Assembly: GCF_900176205.1 (NCBI RefSeq)
Contig: NZ_LT859959.1
Location: 4,919,001 to 4,983,000, forward strand
DNA length: 64,000 bases
Direction: 5' to 3'
Origin: Bradyrhizobium sp. ORS 285
GTDB lineage: Bacteria; Pseudomonadota; Alphaproteobacteria; Rhizobiales; Xanthobacteraceae
Shown: in pieces, positions 26,331-34,476 of the stretch
Layout of the letters: each line of letters starts with the position of its first letter
Numbering within the stretch: the stretch's first letter is position 1
Made by a program: the position numbers and the translations under genes
The notes under the pieces: generated by a model
The model's input: the letters and a program-made list of their open reading frames with translations, nothing else
Database searches by the model: none
Told to the model about the DNA's origin: nothing

Positions 26331-26818
26331 CAGCGCGATGGTCCTGCAGGCCGGCGGGGCGGCTCAAACACGCCGTCGAGCCCAGAGCAGCCCCCTTGTG
26401 TGCAGCCATACCAGCGCGACTCGACGAAGACCGGCGCGCGACGCGGATTGTCGACGACAAACTCGCATCTGTCGAACACCGTCTCGACGATCATGCAGCT
26501 GTTGAACGTGCATGGCCCCTGCAGATTATCGAGCACGAACCGGCAATCCTCGAAGCGGCAGGCAATGACCTCACATTGGGTGAATGACGTGCCGCGAAAC
26601 ACGCAGCTCTTGAACGTCGTGTGCGCCAGCAAAGTCGTATTGAACAAGCCCCAGTACCAATCGATCCCGCGCAGCTCGCATCCCAGCAGCGCGCCGCCAA
26701 TGGTCTGCCCCTCGATTTCGAGCCGAGCAAAATTGCACCAGCGGAATACGGCCTCGTCCCACGAGCGGCCGCGTGGCGGACCGGTTTCCCGTGTGAAAGT
26801 CTCGTGTTCGATGAGCAT
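26327..26818 (-). CDS. Pentapeptide-repeat-like protein
   Basis: A 163-residue protein with irregular pentapeptide-type repeats, A(D/N)LXX-like steps in which a hydrophobic or aromatic residue recurs every five positions: FRWCNFARLEIEGQTIGG, then TTFKSCVFRGTSFTQCEVIA and CRFEDCRFVLDN, then CTFNSCMIVETVFDRCEFVV. It is Cys-rich. Such right-handed beta-helices usually mediate protein contacts. Its end overlaps the upstream peptidase relic by 4 bases in convergent orientation. Function unknown. Confidence 0.68.
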   Translation of the reverse strand: MLIEHETFTRETGPPRGRSWDEAVFRWCNFARLEIEGQTIGGALLGCELRGIDWYWGLFNTTLLAHTTFKSCVFRGTSFTQCEVIACRFEDCRFVLDNLQGPCTFNSCMIVETVFDRCEFVVDNPRRAPVFVESRWYGCTQGGCSGLDGVFEPPRRPAGPSRC

Positions 26819-26969
26819 GCTGCGTCCTGCGGTGAGCCGGCAACGCTACACGAAAACGACTTCCGCGCACTTGTCGCTCCGCGCCGTCATGCGGCATGCT
26901 CGCGAGTCGCGGAAGTCTGAAGGAATGCTCCTTTATGCAGTTGCGAGTATCGCTGTCGTGCCGTGTGCA

Positions 26970-27668
26970 TCAGAACCTCGAACGTATTCCTGCGACAAAC
27001 CGACTTAGCCAGTGCCCGGGCGGTTGAGCCCGCATCTTGGCCGTCCACTGCGTGAGACACTGTTCGGCATAACGAAGTCCCGCGACAGTCCGCGCCAAGC
27101 AATCGCGTCCAGCATCGCTGTCCAGACCATGAGCGATGGCATCCGCAATACACGACGCCGCCATTGAGAGGCCACCGCCTATCTCATTCAAGGCTTGGAC
27201 GTAGGCTCTCTGTCGGGCTTGGGATTTGTGTAGCGCGGGCCTCGCTTGCTCCGCGAGGGTTCGGAGAGCCTCCGTTCTCAAAGCGAGCCAGCCGAAGGCG
27301 GCGCACAGCCGCGTGAGGTGCTCCGGCGCGCTCCGAGGGTCGAAGCCCTTGATCGTTCCCATAAGCAGCGCCCTTCGGGCGATTAGCTCAGAAACTGCCA
27401 TCGTCACGGCACGTGCGCCCGCTTCAGTCATCGTGTAGGTGCTTGTCGGCGGCGCCGCAGGCAGATCACCCGGGACCCGGCGTGTCCAGCCGACCTGCTC
27501 CATCCGCAACCACAGTTCATCATTGGGACTACCCACGCTCGTCATCATCGCGGCTCCGGGGCGCGCCGCCGCGGCTTCATTTACTGAGAGATCGCCAGGG
27601 GCAAGGCTCGACAGAAAAATGCAGAGCTGATGGGCATCGAAGACAGACGAGTTCGAGCTCTGGTTCAC
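26970..27668 (-). CDS. Hypothetical protein, unknown family
   Basis: A 232-residue protein of unrecognised family. The N-terminal 100 residues include ELWLRMEQVGWTRRV and TYTMTEAGARAVTMAVSELI, which could form a degenerate winged helix with a wing (TMTEAG is a common wing sequence in regulators). The C-terminal half is alpha-helical (AFGWLALRTEALRTLAEQ, ALNEIGGGLSMAASCIADAI) and ends in a basic tail. No signal peptide or membrane helix. It is flanked by the pentapeptide-repeat gene and a 1-kb repeat block, which suggests an accessory gene. Whether it binds DNA is a guess. Confidence 0.6.
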   Translation of the reverse strand: MNQSSNSSVFDAHQLCIFLSSLAPGDLSVNEAAAARPGAAMMTSVGSPNDELWLRMEQVGWTRRVPGDLPAAPPTSTYTMTEAGARAVTMAVSELIARRALLMGTIKGFDPRSAPEHLTRLCAAFGWLALRTEALRTLAEQARPALHKSQARQRAYVQALNEIGGGLSMAASCIADAIAHGLDSDAGRDCLARTVAGLRYAEQCLTQWTAKMRAQPPGHWLSRFVAGIRSRF

Positions 27669-27898
27669 GCTTGCCGCCCAATTTGTTCTTCGGAGCTAGA
27701 AACTCTAGCGAACAGTCTTGAAGCAACGGTAAAGGAGGAAGTTCGGATGACGCCAGTTCCGTGAAGGGCAGATCCTTTCGCACGCCCCCAACCCGCCGAC
27801 GACACGGGACGATCTCCGCCAATAATTTCTCATTTCCAGAAGATTCTTCTTTCGTTTTATCGGAAGATGTGTTTATATCCAGCCATCCCGCCTCAACG

Positions 27899-28281
27899 AG
27901 AGGGGCGTTGCGCGCGATCGTCACGACACGCGAGGCGGGGATGCGGTGCCGCGGGAGATCGCAGCATGCTCGGCAACGAGCGTGCAGACGAACGATCGCC
28001 TGCGGACGTGAAGTCGCAGCGGCCCGACACCCCGAAGCTGGTGTCATCCGCGCAATGCGCGTCAGCGCATTGTCGCGAGCGCGACGAGGCTTCGCCTCGC
28101 GCGGAGGTGGCCAACACGCCGGCGCACCAGGGCGACTGCGTATAAGCGTGAAGACACCGCGCAGGGAATGCCGGATGCTCGGCTGCACCTGTGGTACCTG
28201 CCGCCTGCACTTTTTCTCGCAGGCGGGCCATGGGTGAGGCCTTCACCCGGCATTCCCTGCGCCCTCTCATCTGCGAGGGAC
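27899..28281. ncRNA. Structured dispersed repeat, copy 1 (candidate structured RNA)
   Basis: About 380 bp sharing ordered blocks with a second copy at 52.3 kb: GGGCGT-GCGCGCGATCG near the start, a GACACC...GGTGTC hairpin (28025-28044), GTATAAGC, then a branched structure. Stem A pairs 28159-28174 with 28247-28262 (16 perfect pairs), stem B pairs 28201-28208 with 28219-28226, and stem C pairs 28232-28237 with 28243-28248. Stems A, B and C differ from copy 2 by paired (compensatory) changes, so base pairing is conserved. Open frames through it are not conserved. Orientation of any transcript is unknown. Confidence 0.6.
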
Positions 28282-28373
28282 GAACTGATGGCAGGCCTCG
28301 GGCGTCAGACGCCGCGAGAACGCCACGCTGTGCCACCCGCTGTTTGAGCCGTGAATCCGCCAAACCCACCGCC

Positions 28374-28507
28374 GTCGTCCCGGACAAGGCCCGACGCCGA
28401 TCCGGGACCCACACGCCGCAGCGGTCGTGATCAGCACAAATGCCAATCTCCAGCGTGCCTCAAACCGATCCCTGGGGTATGGATCCCGGCTCAAGGCCGG
28501 GACGACC
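28374..28507. repeat. Inverted-repeat element, GTCGTCCCGG type
   Basis: The ends GTCGTCCCGG (28374) and CCGGGACGAC (to 28507) are inverted, each with an inner TCCCGG/CCGGGA hairpin. It belongs to the same family as the element at 2.8 kb. It is intergenic, between the structured repeat and pobA. Confidence 0.7.
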
Positions 28508-28532
28508 GTGGTGTTTGTTGATGCGCGATCTC

Positions 28533-28671
28533 GTAGGGTGGGCAAAGCGGACGCCCGCAGGGCGGTCGCGTGCCCACCGTGCATCGGCACGCGCGGAGAG
28601 AATGGTGGGCACGGCGCGCGATCGAGCGGAGCAAACAACTCACGGCTCTGGCGCGCCTTTGCCCACCCTAC
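28533..28671. repeat. GTAGGGTGGGCAAAG inverted-repeat element
   Basis: A 139-bp element bounded by GTAGGGTGGGCAAAG and its inverted copy ending CCCACCCTAC, with internal CGTGCCCACC and GGTGGGCACG hairpin arms. Further members are at 44.90-44.99, 48.34 and 48.66-48.80 kb. It ends 15 bases before the pobA stop. Confidence 0.85.
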
Positions 28672-28685
28672 GGACTGCGCAAGCC

Positions 28686-29906
<1,221 letters not shown>

Positions 29907-29963
29907 TCAGTCGCGGATTTTACCAAGGAACGCTCGGATGCACTTGGATGGACGCAGCATTCT

Positions 29964-29981
29964 CTTGCACTTTTCCGACAT
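29964..29981 (-). promoter_or_regulatory. Putative PobR site upstream of pobA
   Basis: On the minus strand this reads ATGTCGGAAAAGTGCAAG. It starts 123 bases before the pobA start codon. The same sequence with one change (G to A) occurs 97-114 bases before the P450 gene at 30952-30969, in the matching orientation relative to that gene. Confidence 0.6.
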
Positions 29982-30020
29982 CACGGCAGGAGAAGGCGAC
30001 GGTATCCTGCTCCCGCCGGA

Positions 30021-30932
30021 TCAACCCCGGGCGTCGTCGGCCACGCCCATGGCGCGACGATAGTCGCGCGGGCTGGCGCCCGTGTGGCGCTTGAAGAAGC
30101 GGCAAAAATAGGCCGGGTCCTTGAAGCCGAGCTCGAAGGCCAGCTTCGACACCGGCGCTGCAATATAGGTCAGCCGCCGGCAGGCTTCGCGGGCGAGCCG
30201 CGCATGCACGATGTCGAGCGCAGACTGCCCGGTCTCCGCCCGCGTCAGCCGGTTCAGTCGCTCCGGCGTCATGCCGAGCTCGTCGGCATAGCGCGCGACC
30301 GACCAGTGATCGCGGTGATGCGTCTCGACCAGCACGATGAAGCGCGTGAACAGCGCGGCGTGTCCGCTGCCGCGCCGCGCGCCCTCCGACAGCCGCGCGC
30401 TCTGCTGCGCCAGCCGCCACACGATCGAGCGTCCCAGCCAATGCGGCACCGGCGAAGCGGCCGAGTCGGCGGCGGCGAACTCATCGGCGAGGTCAACGAA
30501 CAGCGCGGCGATGCGGCCCGTCGCGACCGCCTGCGGATCGAGCTGCAGGATCTGCGCGGTTGCGAACAGGTCGCGCAGCGCCTCGCCGGTCGCCGGCACG
30601 TCGCCCTCGACCACGGCACGGGGATTGAAGGTGAGCACGAAGCCGTCGGTGTCGCGCGAGAAGCGGAAGGCATGCACGACCCCCGGCGGAATGATCACCG
30701 CCACCGGGCCGGTGCAGCGCTCGCGGCGTTCGTCCAAGGCGATGTCAGCGGGGCCCGACGCGACCCAGAGAATCTGGTGCAGGCCCAGGTGCGTGTGCGC
30801 CTCGATCTCCCAGCGATACAGCTTGCTGCGCACCTGGATCGGCTCGACATGCAGCATGTCCGGCTGCGCCGCGGAGGCCTCGCCATACAGTGCGAAGGCA
30901 GGAATCGACGGCTTGGTGCGAAAGCGTGGCAT
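30021..30932 (-). CDS. AraC family regulator (PobR-like)
   Basis: A 303-residue AraC/XylS regulator. An N-terminal cupin-like ligand domain (about 20-130; IEAHTHLGLHQILWVASGPAD, VIIPPGVVHAFRFS) is followed by a C-terminal double-HTH DNA-binding domain (about 195-295) ending in the family signature LAFELGFKDPAYFCRFFKRHTGASPRDYR. It sits between pobA and the P450 gene, the standard place for the 4-hydroxybenzoate-responsive activator PobR. The shared 18-bp motif in front of pobA and the P450 gene is the best candidate for its target. The effector is inferred. Confidence 0.88.
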   Translation of the reverse strand: MPRFRTKPSIPAFALYGEASAAQPDMLHVEPIQVRSKLYRWEIEAHTHLGLHQILWVASGPADIALDERRERCTGPVAVIIPPGVVHAFRFSRDTDGFVLTFNPRAVVEGDVPATGEALRDLFATAQILQLDPQAVATGRIAALFVDLADEFAAADSAASPVPHWLGRSIVWRLAQQSARLSEGARRGSGHAALFTRFIVLVETHHRDHWSVARYADELGMTPERLNRLTRAETGQSALDIVHARLAREACRRLTYIAAPVSKLAFELGFKDPAYFCRFFKRHTGASPRDYRRAMGVADDARG

Positions 30933-30951
30933 GCGGGGCAGCTAAGCCGGA

Positions 30952-30969
30952 ATGTCGGAAAAGTACAAG
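30952..30969 (+). promoter_or_regulatory. Putative PobR site upstream of the P450 gene and pobR
   Basis: ATGTCGGAAAAGTACAAG, 17 of 18 bases identical to the motif upstream of pobA. It lies 97-114 bases before the P450 start and only 20-37 bases before the regulator's own start on the other strand, so the regulator could activate the P450 and repress itself from here. Confidence 0.6.
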
Positions 30970-31065
30970 TCTTGACGGGCGTTCGTGCCTCACGCCGCAG
31001 CAGCGGCGCAGTTAGGATCGTGAAAAGAACAACAACGACCACACTCAATGGAGAGGAGGCCCATG

Positions 31066-32229
31066 ATGTTCACGTTCGACCCGTATTCGCCGGCGGTCGA
31101 TGCCGACCCGTTCCCGTTCTACAAGACCTTGCGCGACGAGCACCCCTGCTTCTGGAGCCCGCAGGCCCAGGTCTGGATACTCTCGCGCTACGCCGACGTC
31201 GCGGCGGCCGGCACCAACTGGCAGACCTATTCCTCGGCCAAGGGCAATCTGATGACCGAGCTGCCGAACCGCGCCGGCGCCACGCTCGGCACCACCGATC
31301 CGCCGCGCCACGACCGGCTGCGCGGCCTCGTGCAGCACGCCTTCATGAAGCGCAACCTGGAGAGCCTGTCCGGCCCGATCCGCGACATCGCGCGGGACAG
31401 CGCCGAGGCGCTGCGCGGCCAGGAGCGCTTCGACTTCATCGAGGCGTTCTCGTCCAAGTTCACCGTGCGCGTGCTGTTCGCCGCGCTGGGCCTGCCGCTC
31501 GGCGACGAGCAGACGGTGCGCGACAAGGCTGTGCTGATGGTGCAGAGCGATCCGGTCAGCCGCGCCAAGGGCCCGCAGCACATCGCCGCCTACAATTGGA
31601 TGCAGGACTATGCGGCATCCGTGATCGCCGAGCGTCGCGCCCGGCCGCAGAACGACTTGATCTCGCATTTCAGCATGGCCGAGATCGACGGTGACAAGCT
31701 CGACGAGCGCGAGGTGCTGCTGACGACGACGACCCTCATCATGGCCGGCATCGAGTCGCTCGGCGGCTTCATGAGCATGCTGGCCTACAATCTCGCCGAC
31801 CACCCCGACGCCCGGCGCGCCGTGGTCGCCAATCCCGATCTGCTGGCTGACGCTGTGGAAGAGTCCCTGCGCTTCAACACCTCGGCCCAGCGCTTCCGCC
31901 GCTGCCTGCAAAAGGATCTGACGCTTCACGGCCAGACCATGCGCGAAGGCGACTTCGTCTGCCTCGCCTACGGCTCCGCCAACCGCGACGAGCGGCAGTT
32001 TCCCAATCCCGATGTCTACGACATCACCCGCAAGCCGCGCGGCCATCTCGGCTTCGGCGGCGGGGTCCATGCCTGTTTAGGCTCAGCGATCGCAAGGATG
32101 GCGATCAAGATCGCATTCGACGAATTCCACAAGGTCGTGCCCGAGTATCGCCGCACCCAGGAGCAACTGCCCTGGATGCCCTCCTCGACCTTCCGCAGCC
32201 CGCTGTATCTGGAGCTGACGGTGCATTGA
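31066..32229 (+). CDS. Cytochrome P450, probably acting on an aromatic acid
   Basis: Soluble bacterial P450 of about 387 residues. The haem-binding loop is LGFGGGVHACLGSAIAR (Cys ligand near residue 337), the K-helix ExxR is EESLR, and the I-helix reads LIMAGIESLGGFM, where the usual AGxxT threonine is Ser. AGGAGG sits 6 bases before the ATG at 31066; ATG 31063 is also possible. It is divergent from the AraC regulator and shares that regulator's putative site with pobA, so it may supply a pobA or lig substrate, for instance by O-demethylating a methoxybenzoate. No ferredoxin or reductase gene is adjacent. The substrate is inferred from context only. Confidence 0.9.
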   Translation: MFTFDPYSPAVDADPFPFYKTLRDEHPCFWSPQAQVWILSRYADVAAAGTNWQTYSSAKGNLMTELPNRAGATLGTTDPPRHDRLRGLVQHAFMKRNLESLSGPIRDIARDSAEALRGQERFDFIEAFSSKFTVRVLFAALGLPLGDEQTVRDKAVLMVQSDPVSRAKGPQHIAAYNWMQDYAASVIAERRARPQNDLISHFSMAEIDGDKLDEREVLLTTTTLIMAGIESLGGFMSMLAYNLADHPDARRAVVANPDLLADAVEESLRFNTSAQRFRRCLQKDLTLHGQTMREGDFVCLAYGSANRDERQFPNPDVYDITRKPRGHLGFGGGVHACLGSAIARMAIKIAFDEFHKVVPEYRRTQEQLPWMPSSTFRSPLYLELTVH

Positions 32230-32337
32230 TCGGAAAGGACGGGTCATCCTCGAACTAACGACTATTTGGGAAGGTAAGTTACGCCCAGGCGCAAAAAGCC
32301 GTTTTCAGTGTGGGACAAATATCGCGCGGCAAAGGCA

Positions 32338-32501
32338 GTGCACCCTCTCCCCTTGTGGGAGAGGGTGGATCGCATGAGCGCAGCGAATGCGAGCCGGGTG
32401 AGGGGTCTCTCTCCGCGAGCTCCCGTGCCGAAAGAGACCCCTCACCCGCCTCCGATGCTTCGCATCTCCGGCACCCTCTCCCACAAGGGGAGAGGGTGCA
32501 C
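32338..32501. repeat. Long inverted-repeat element, GTGCACCCTCTCCCC type
   Basis: A 164-bp element with perfect 29-bp inverted ends (32338-32366 and 32473-32501), each itself a CCCTCTCCCC/GGGAGAGGG hairpin, and inner GGGTGAGGGGT/ACCCCTCACCC arms. It fills most of the 370-bp gap between the convergent P450 and OYE genes, where it may act as a bidirectional terminator. Confidence 0.85.
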
Positions 32502-32601
32502 CGACTCCGTGGCCACTACCCACGTTTCACGAAGGACGCATTGGTCCAACGCGACGAAAGGGAGAACGCAAACGAGCGATATGAGCAAGCCGTTATGCAG
32601 C

Positions 32602-33720
32602 TCAAACCAAAGCGCCGAGATCCGCGGCGTTGAAGCCCTTCAGCCCGGCCTTGTCGCCGGCCTTGATCTTCGCGACCCAATCCGCATCGCTGATCAGCGC
32701 GCGGCCGACGGCGATGAGGTCGAACTCGTCCTTTGCCATGCGCTCGAGCAGCGCATCGAGATCGGCCGAGCTCGACGGCTTGCCCGCGAAGGCCGAGAAG
32801 AACTCGTCGGACAGGCCGACCGAGCCGACGCTGATGGTCGCCGCGCCCGTGATCTTCTTCGCCCAGCCGGCGAAGTTGAGCCCCTTCTCGCCGTCGATCT
32901 CCGGGAATTCCGGCTCCCAGAAGCGGCGCTGCGAGCAGTGCAGGATGTCGACGCCGGCATCCACCAGCGGCTGCAGCCAGTCGCCCATCAGCGCGGGCGT
33001 CTCGGCGAGGCGCGTCGCGTAGTCCTGCTGCTTCCACTGGCTGACGCGCAGGATGATCGGGAAATCCGGACCGACCGCCTTGCGAATGGCGGCGACGATC
33101 TCGCCGGCGAAGCGCGAGCGCTCCTTGATGGTCGGGCCGCCATAGCGATCCTCACGCTTGTTGGTCCCGGACCAGAAGAATTCATCGACGAGATAGCCAT
33201 GCGCGCCGTGGACCTCGACGGTATCGAAGCCCGTGCGCTTGGCATCGGCGGCAGCCTGCGCGAACGCGGCGACGGTGTCGGCGATGTCGTTCTCGGTCAT
33301 CGTGTTGCCGCGCGGCTTGTCCGGCGCCACCAGGCCCGAGGGGCTCTCGACCGGCGCGTCCGGCTCCCAGCGGCTCATGCCCTTGGTCGAACCGGTGTGC
33401 CAGATCTGCGGCGCGATGCGGCCGCCGGCGGCGTGCACGGCGCTTGCCACCTTCTGCCAGCCGGCCAGCGCGGCCTCGCCGTGGAAGAACGGAATGTTGG
33501 GCTCGTTGCGCGAGGCCGGACGGTTGATCACCGTGCCCTCGGTGAGGATCAGCCCCACACCGCCTTCGGCGCGGCGGCGGTAATAGGCGGCGTTGGCTTC
33601 GCCGGGGATGCCGTTCGGCGCGGCGTTGCGCGTCATCGGCGCCATGACGATGCGGTTCTTCAGCTCCAGCGACTTCAGGCGAAACGGACGAAACAGCACG
33701 CCGGTATCGAGATCGGACAT
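32602..33720 (-). CDS. NADH:flavin oxidoreductase, old yellow enzyme family
   Basis: FMN-dependent ene-reductase of 372 residues. Segments typical of the family are LKNRIVMAPMTRNAAPNG, EGGVGLILTEGTVINRPAS, HTGSTKG, DTVEVHGAHGYLVDEFFWSGTNKREDRYGG (active site and FMN region) and DLIAVGRALISDADWVAKI. It reduces activated C=C bonds with NAD(P)H; the physiological substrate is unknown. It is divergent from an HxlR regulator with a 100-bp gap holding a short inverted repeat, so it is probably induced by an electrophile sensed by that regulator. There is no link to the lig pathway beyond proximity. Confidence 0.9.
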   Translation of the reverse strand: MSDLDTGVLFRPFRLKSLELKNRIVMAPMTRNAAPNGIPGEANAAYYRRRAEGGVGLILTEGTVINRPASRNEPNIPFFHGEAALAGWQKVASAVHAAGGRIAPQIWHTGSTKGMSRWEPDAPVESPSGLVAPDKPRGNTMTENDIADTVAAFAQAAADAKRTGFDTVEVHGAHGYLVDEFFWSGTNKREDRYGGPTIKERSRFAGEIVAAIRKAVGPDFPIILRVSQWKQQDYATRLAETPALMGDWLQPLVDAGVDILHCSQRRFWEPEFPEIDGEKGLNFAGWAKKITGAATISVGSVGLSDEFFSAFAGKPSSSADLDALLERMAKDEFDLIAVGRALISDADWVAKIKAGDKAGLKGFNAADLGALV

Positions 33721-33757
33721 TCAGAAGGCTCCATTGCGTTCGGAACCGCTCCAGTAT

Positions 33758-33775
33758 ACTTCGGAAACCTGAAGT
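33758..33775. promoter_or_regulatory. Inverted repeat between OYE and hxlR genes
   Basis: ACTTC-N8-GAAGT (33758-33775) lies 38 bases before the OYE start and 46 before the HxlR start. GAAGTCAATGG and GAAGTCGCTC follow as partial repeats. It is a candidate binding site for the HxlR-family protein controlling both genes. Confidence 0.45.
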
Positions 33776-33820
33776 CAATGGGGCACCCGAAGTCGCTCAG
33801 GTATCCCGGAGGAAACCACC

Positions 33821-34222
33821 GTGACCGATACGTCGACGTCCGAGACCGCCCCGCTCCGCTGCAAACCGCAGCACTTCTCGTCGGAATGCCCGAGCCGGGT
33901 GCTGATCGACCAGATCGCCGACAAATGGTCGATGATGGTGCTCGCGGTGCTCGACGGCGGCCCGCTGCGCTTCAACGCGATCAAGAAGCAGCTCGAGGGC
34001 GTCACGCAGAAGGCACTGACGCAGTGCCTGCGCCGTCTCGAGCGCAACGGCCTGGTCGCGCGCGAGGTGATCGCGGACTCGCCGGTGGCGGTCCAGTACG
34101 AGATCACACCGCTCGGCCGCACCCTGCAGCCGCCATTCCGCGCGCTCTACGCCTGGACGATCGCCAAGATGCCCGAGGTCGAGCAGGCGCGTCAGGCGTT
34201 CGACCAACGCAGGACGCGCTGA
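33821..34222 (+). CDS. HxlR family transcriptional regulator
   Basis: A 133-residue winged-helix regulator of the HxlR/YodB type. The N-terminal Cys in SECPSRVLIDQIADKWSMMVL is typical of the family and may sense electrophiles or redox state, as in YodB. The recognition region GGPLRFNAIKKQLEGVTQKALTQCLRRLERNGLV and the wing VAVQYEITPLGRTL follow. The start is GTG 33821 with GGAGG 8 bases upstream. It is divergent from the OYE-family reductase, whose promoter it probably controls. Confidence 0.88.
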   Translation: MTDTSTSETAPLRCKPQHFSSECPSRVLIDQIADKWSMMVLAVLDGGPLRFNAIKKQLEGVTQKALTQCLRRLERNGLVAREVIADSPVAVQYEITPLGRTLQPPFRALYAWTIAKMPEVEQARQAFDQRRTR

Positions 34223-34284
34223 CCCGAGCGAGCAAGAGCCGATCTCGCCTGCGCCTGATAGCTCCCATCCTTGGCCGCAACCGA

Positions 34285-34424
34285 GGTCCACCTCTCCCGT
34301 TCGGGAGAGGTCGGATTGCATCGCCAGATGCAATCCGGGTGAGGGATGCCGGTCCATCGATAAGCACGAAGCCCCCTCACCCGGCGCTACGCGCCGACCT
34401 CTCCCCGGTGGGGAGAGGTGGACT
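34285..34424. repeat. Inverted-repeat element, GTCCACCTCTCCC type
   Basis: The ends are GTCCACCTCTCCC (34286-34298) and GGGAGAGGTGGAC (34411-34423), each part of a hairpin, with inner CGGGTGAGGG/CCCTCACCCG arms. It has the same architecture as the 32.34-kb element and lies between the convergent HxlR and AMP nucleosidase genes. Confidence 0.8.
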
Positions 34425-34476
34425 GAGATCACCGCGCGCGCTCGGGAAACAACGACAACACGTGCGTGATGGGCGG

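Noticed and set aside
27742..27764. Strong AAAGGAGG followed by a five-codon frame (MTPVP stop)
   Set aside because: There is no downstream gene in a position to be controlled by it, so a leader peptide is not supported; probably chance.
27577..28188. Minus-strand open frame through structured repeat copy 1
   Set aside because: Neither the frame nor its peptide is kept in copy 2, whereas the base-paired stems are; it is not a gene.
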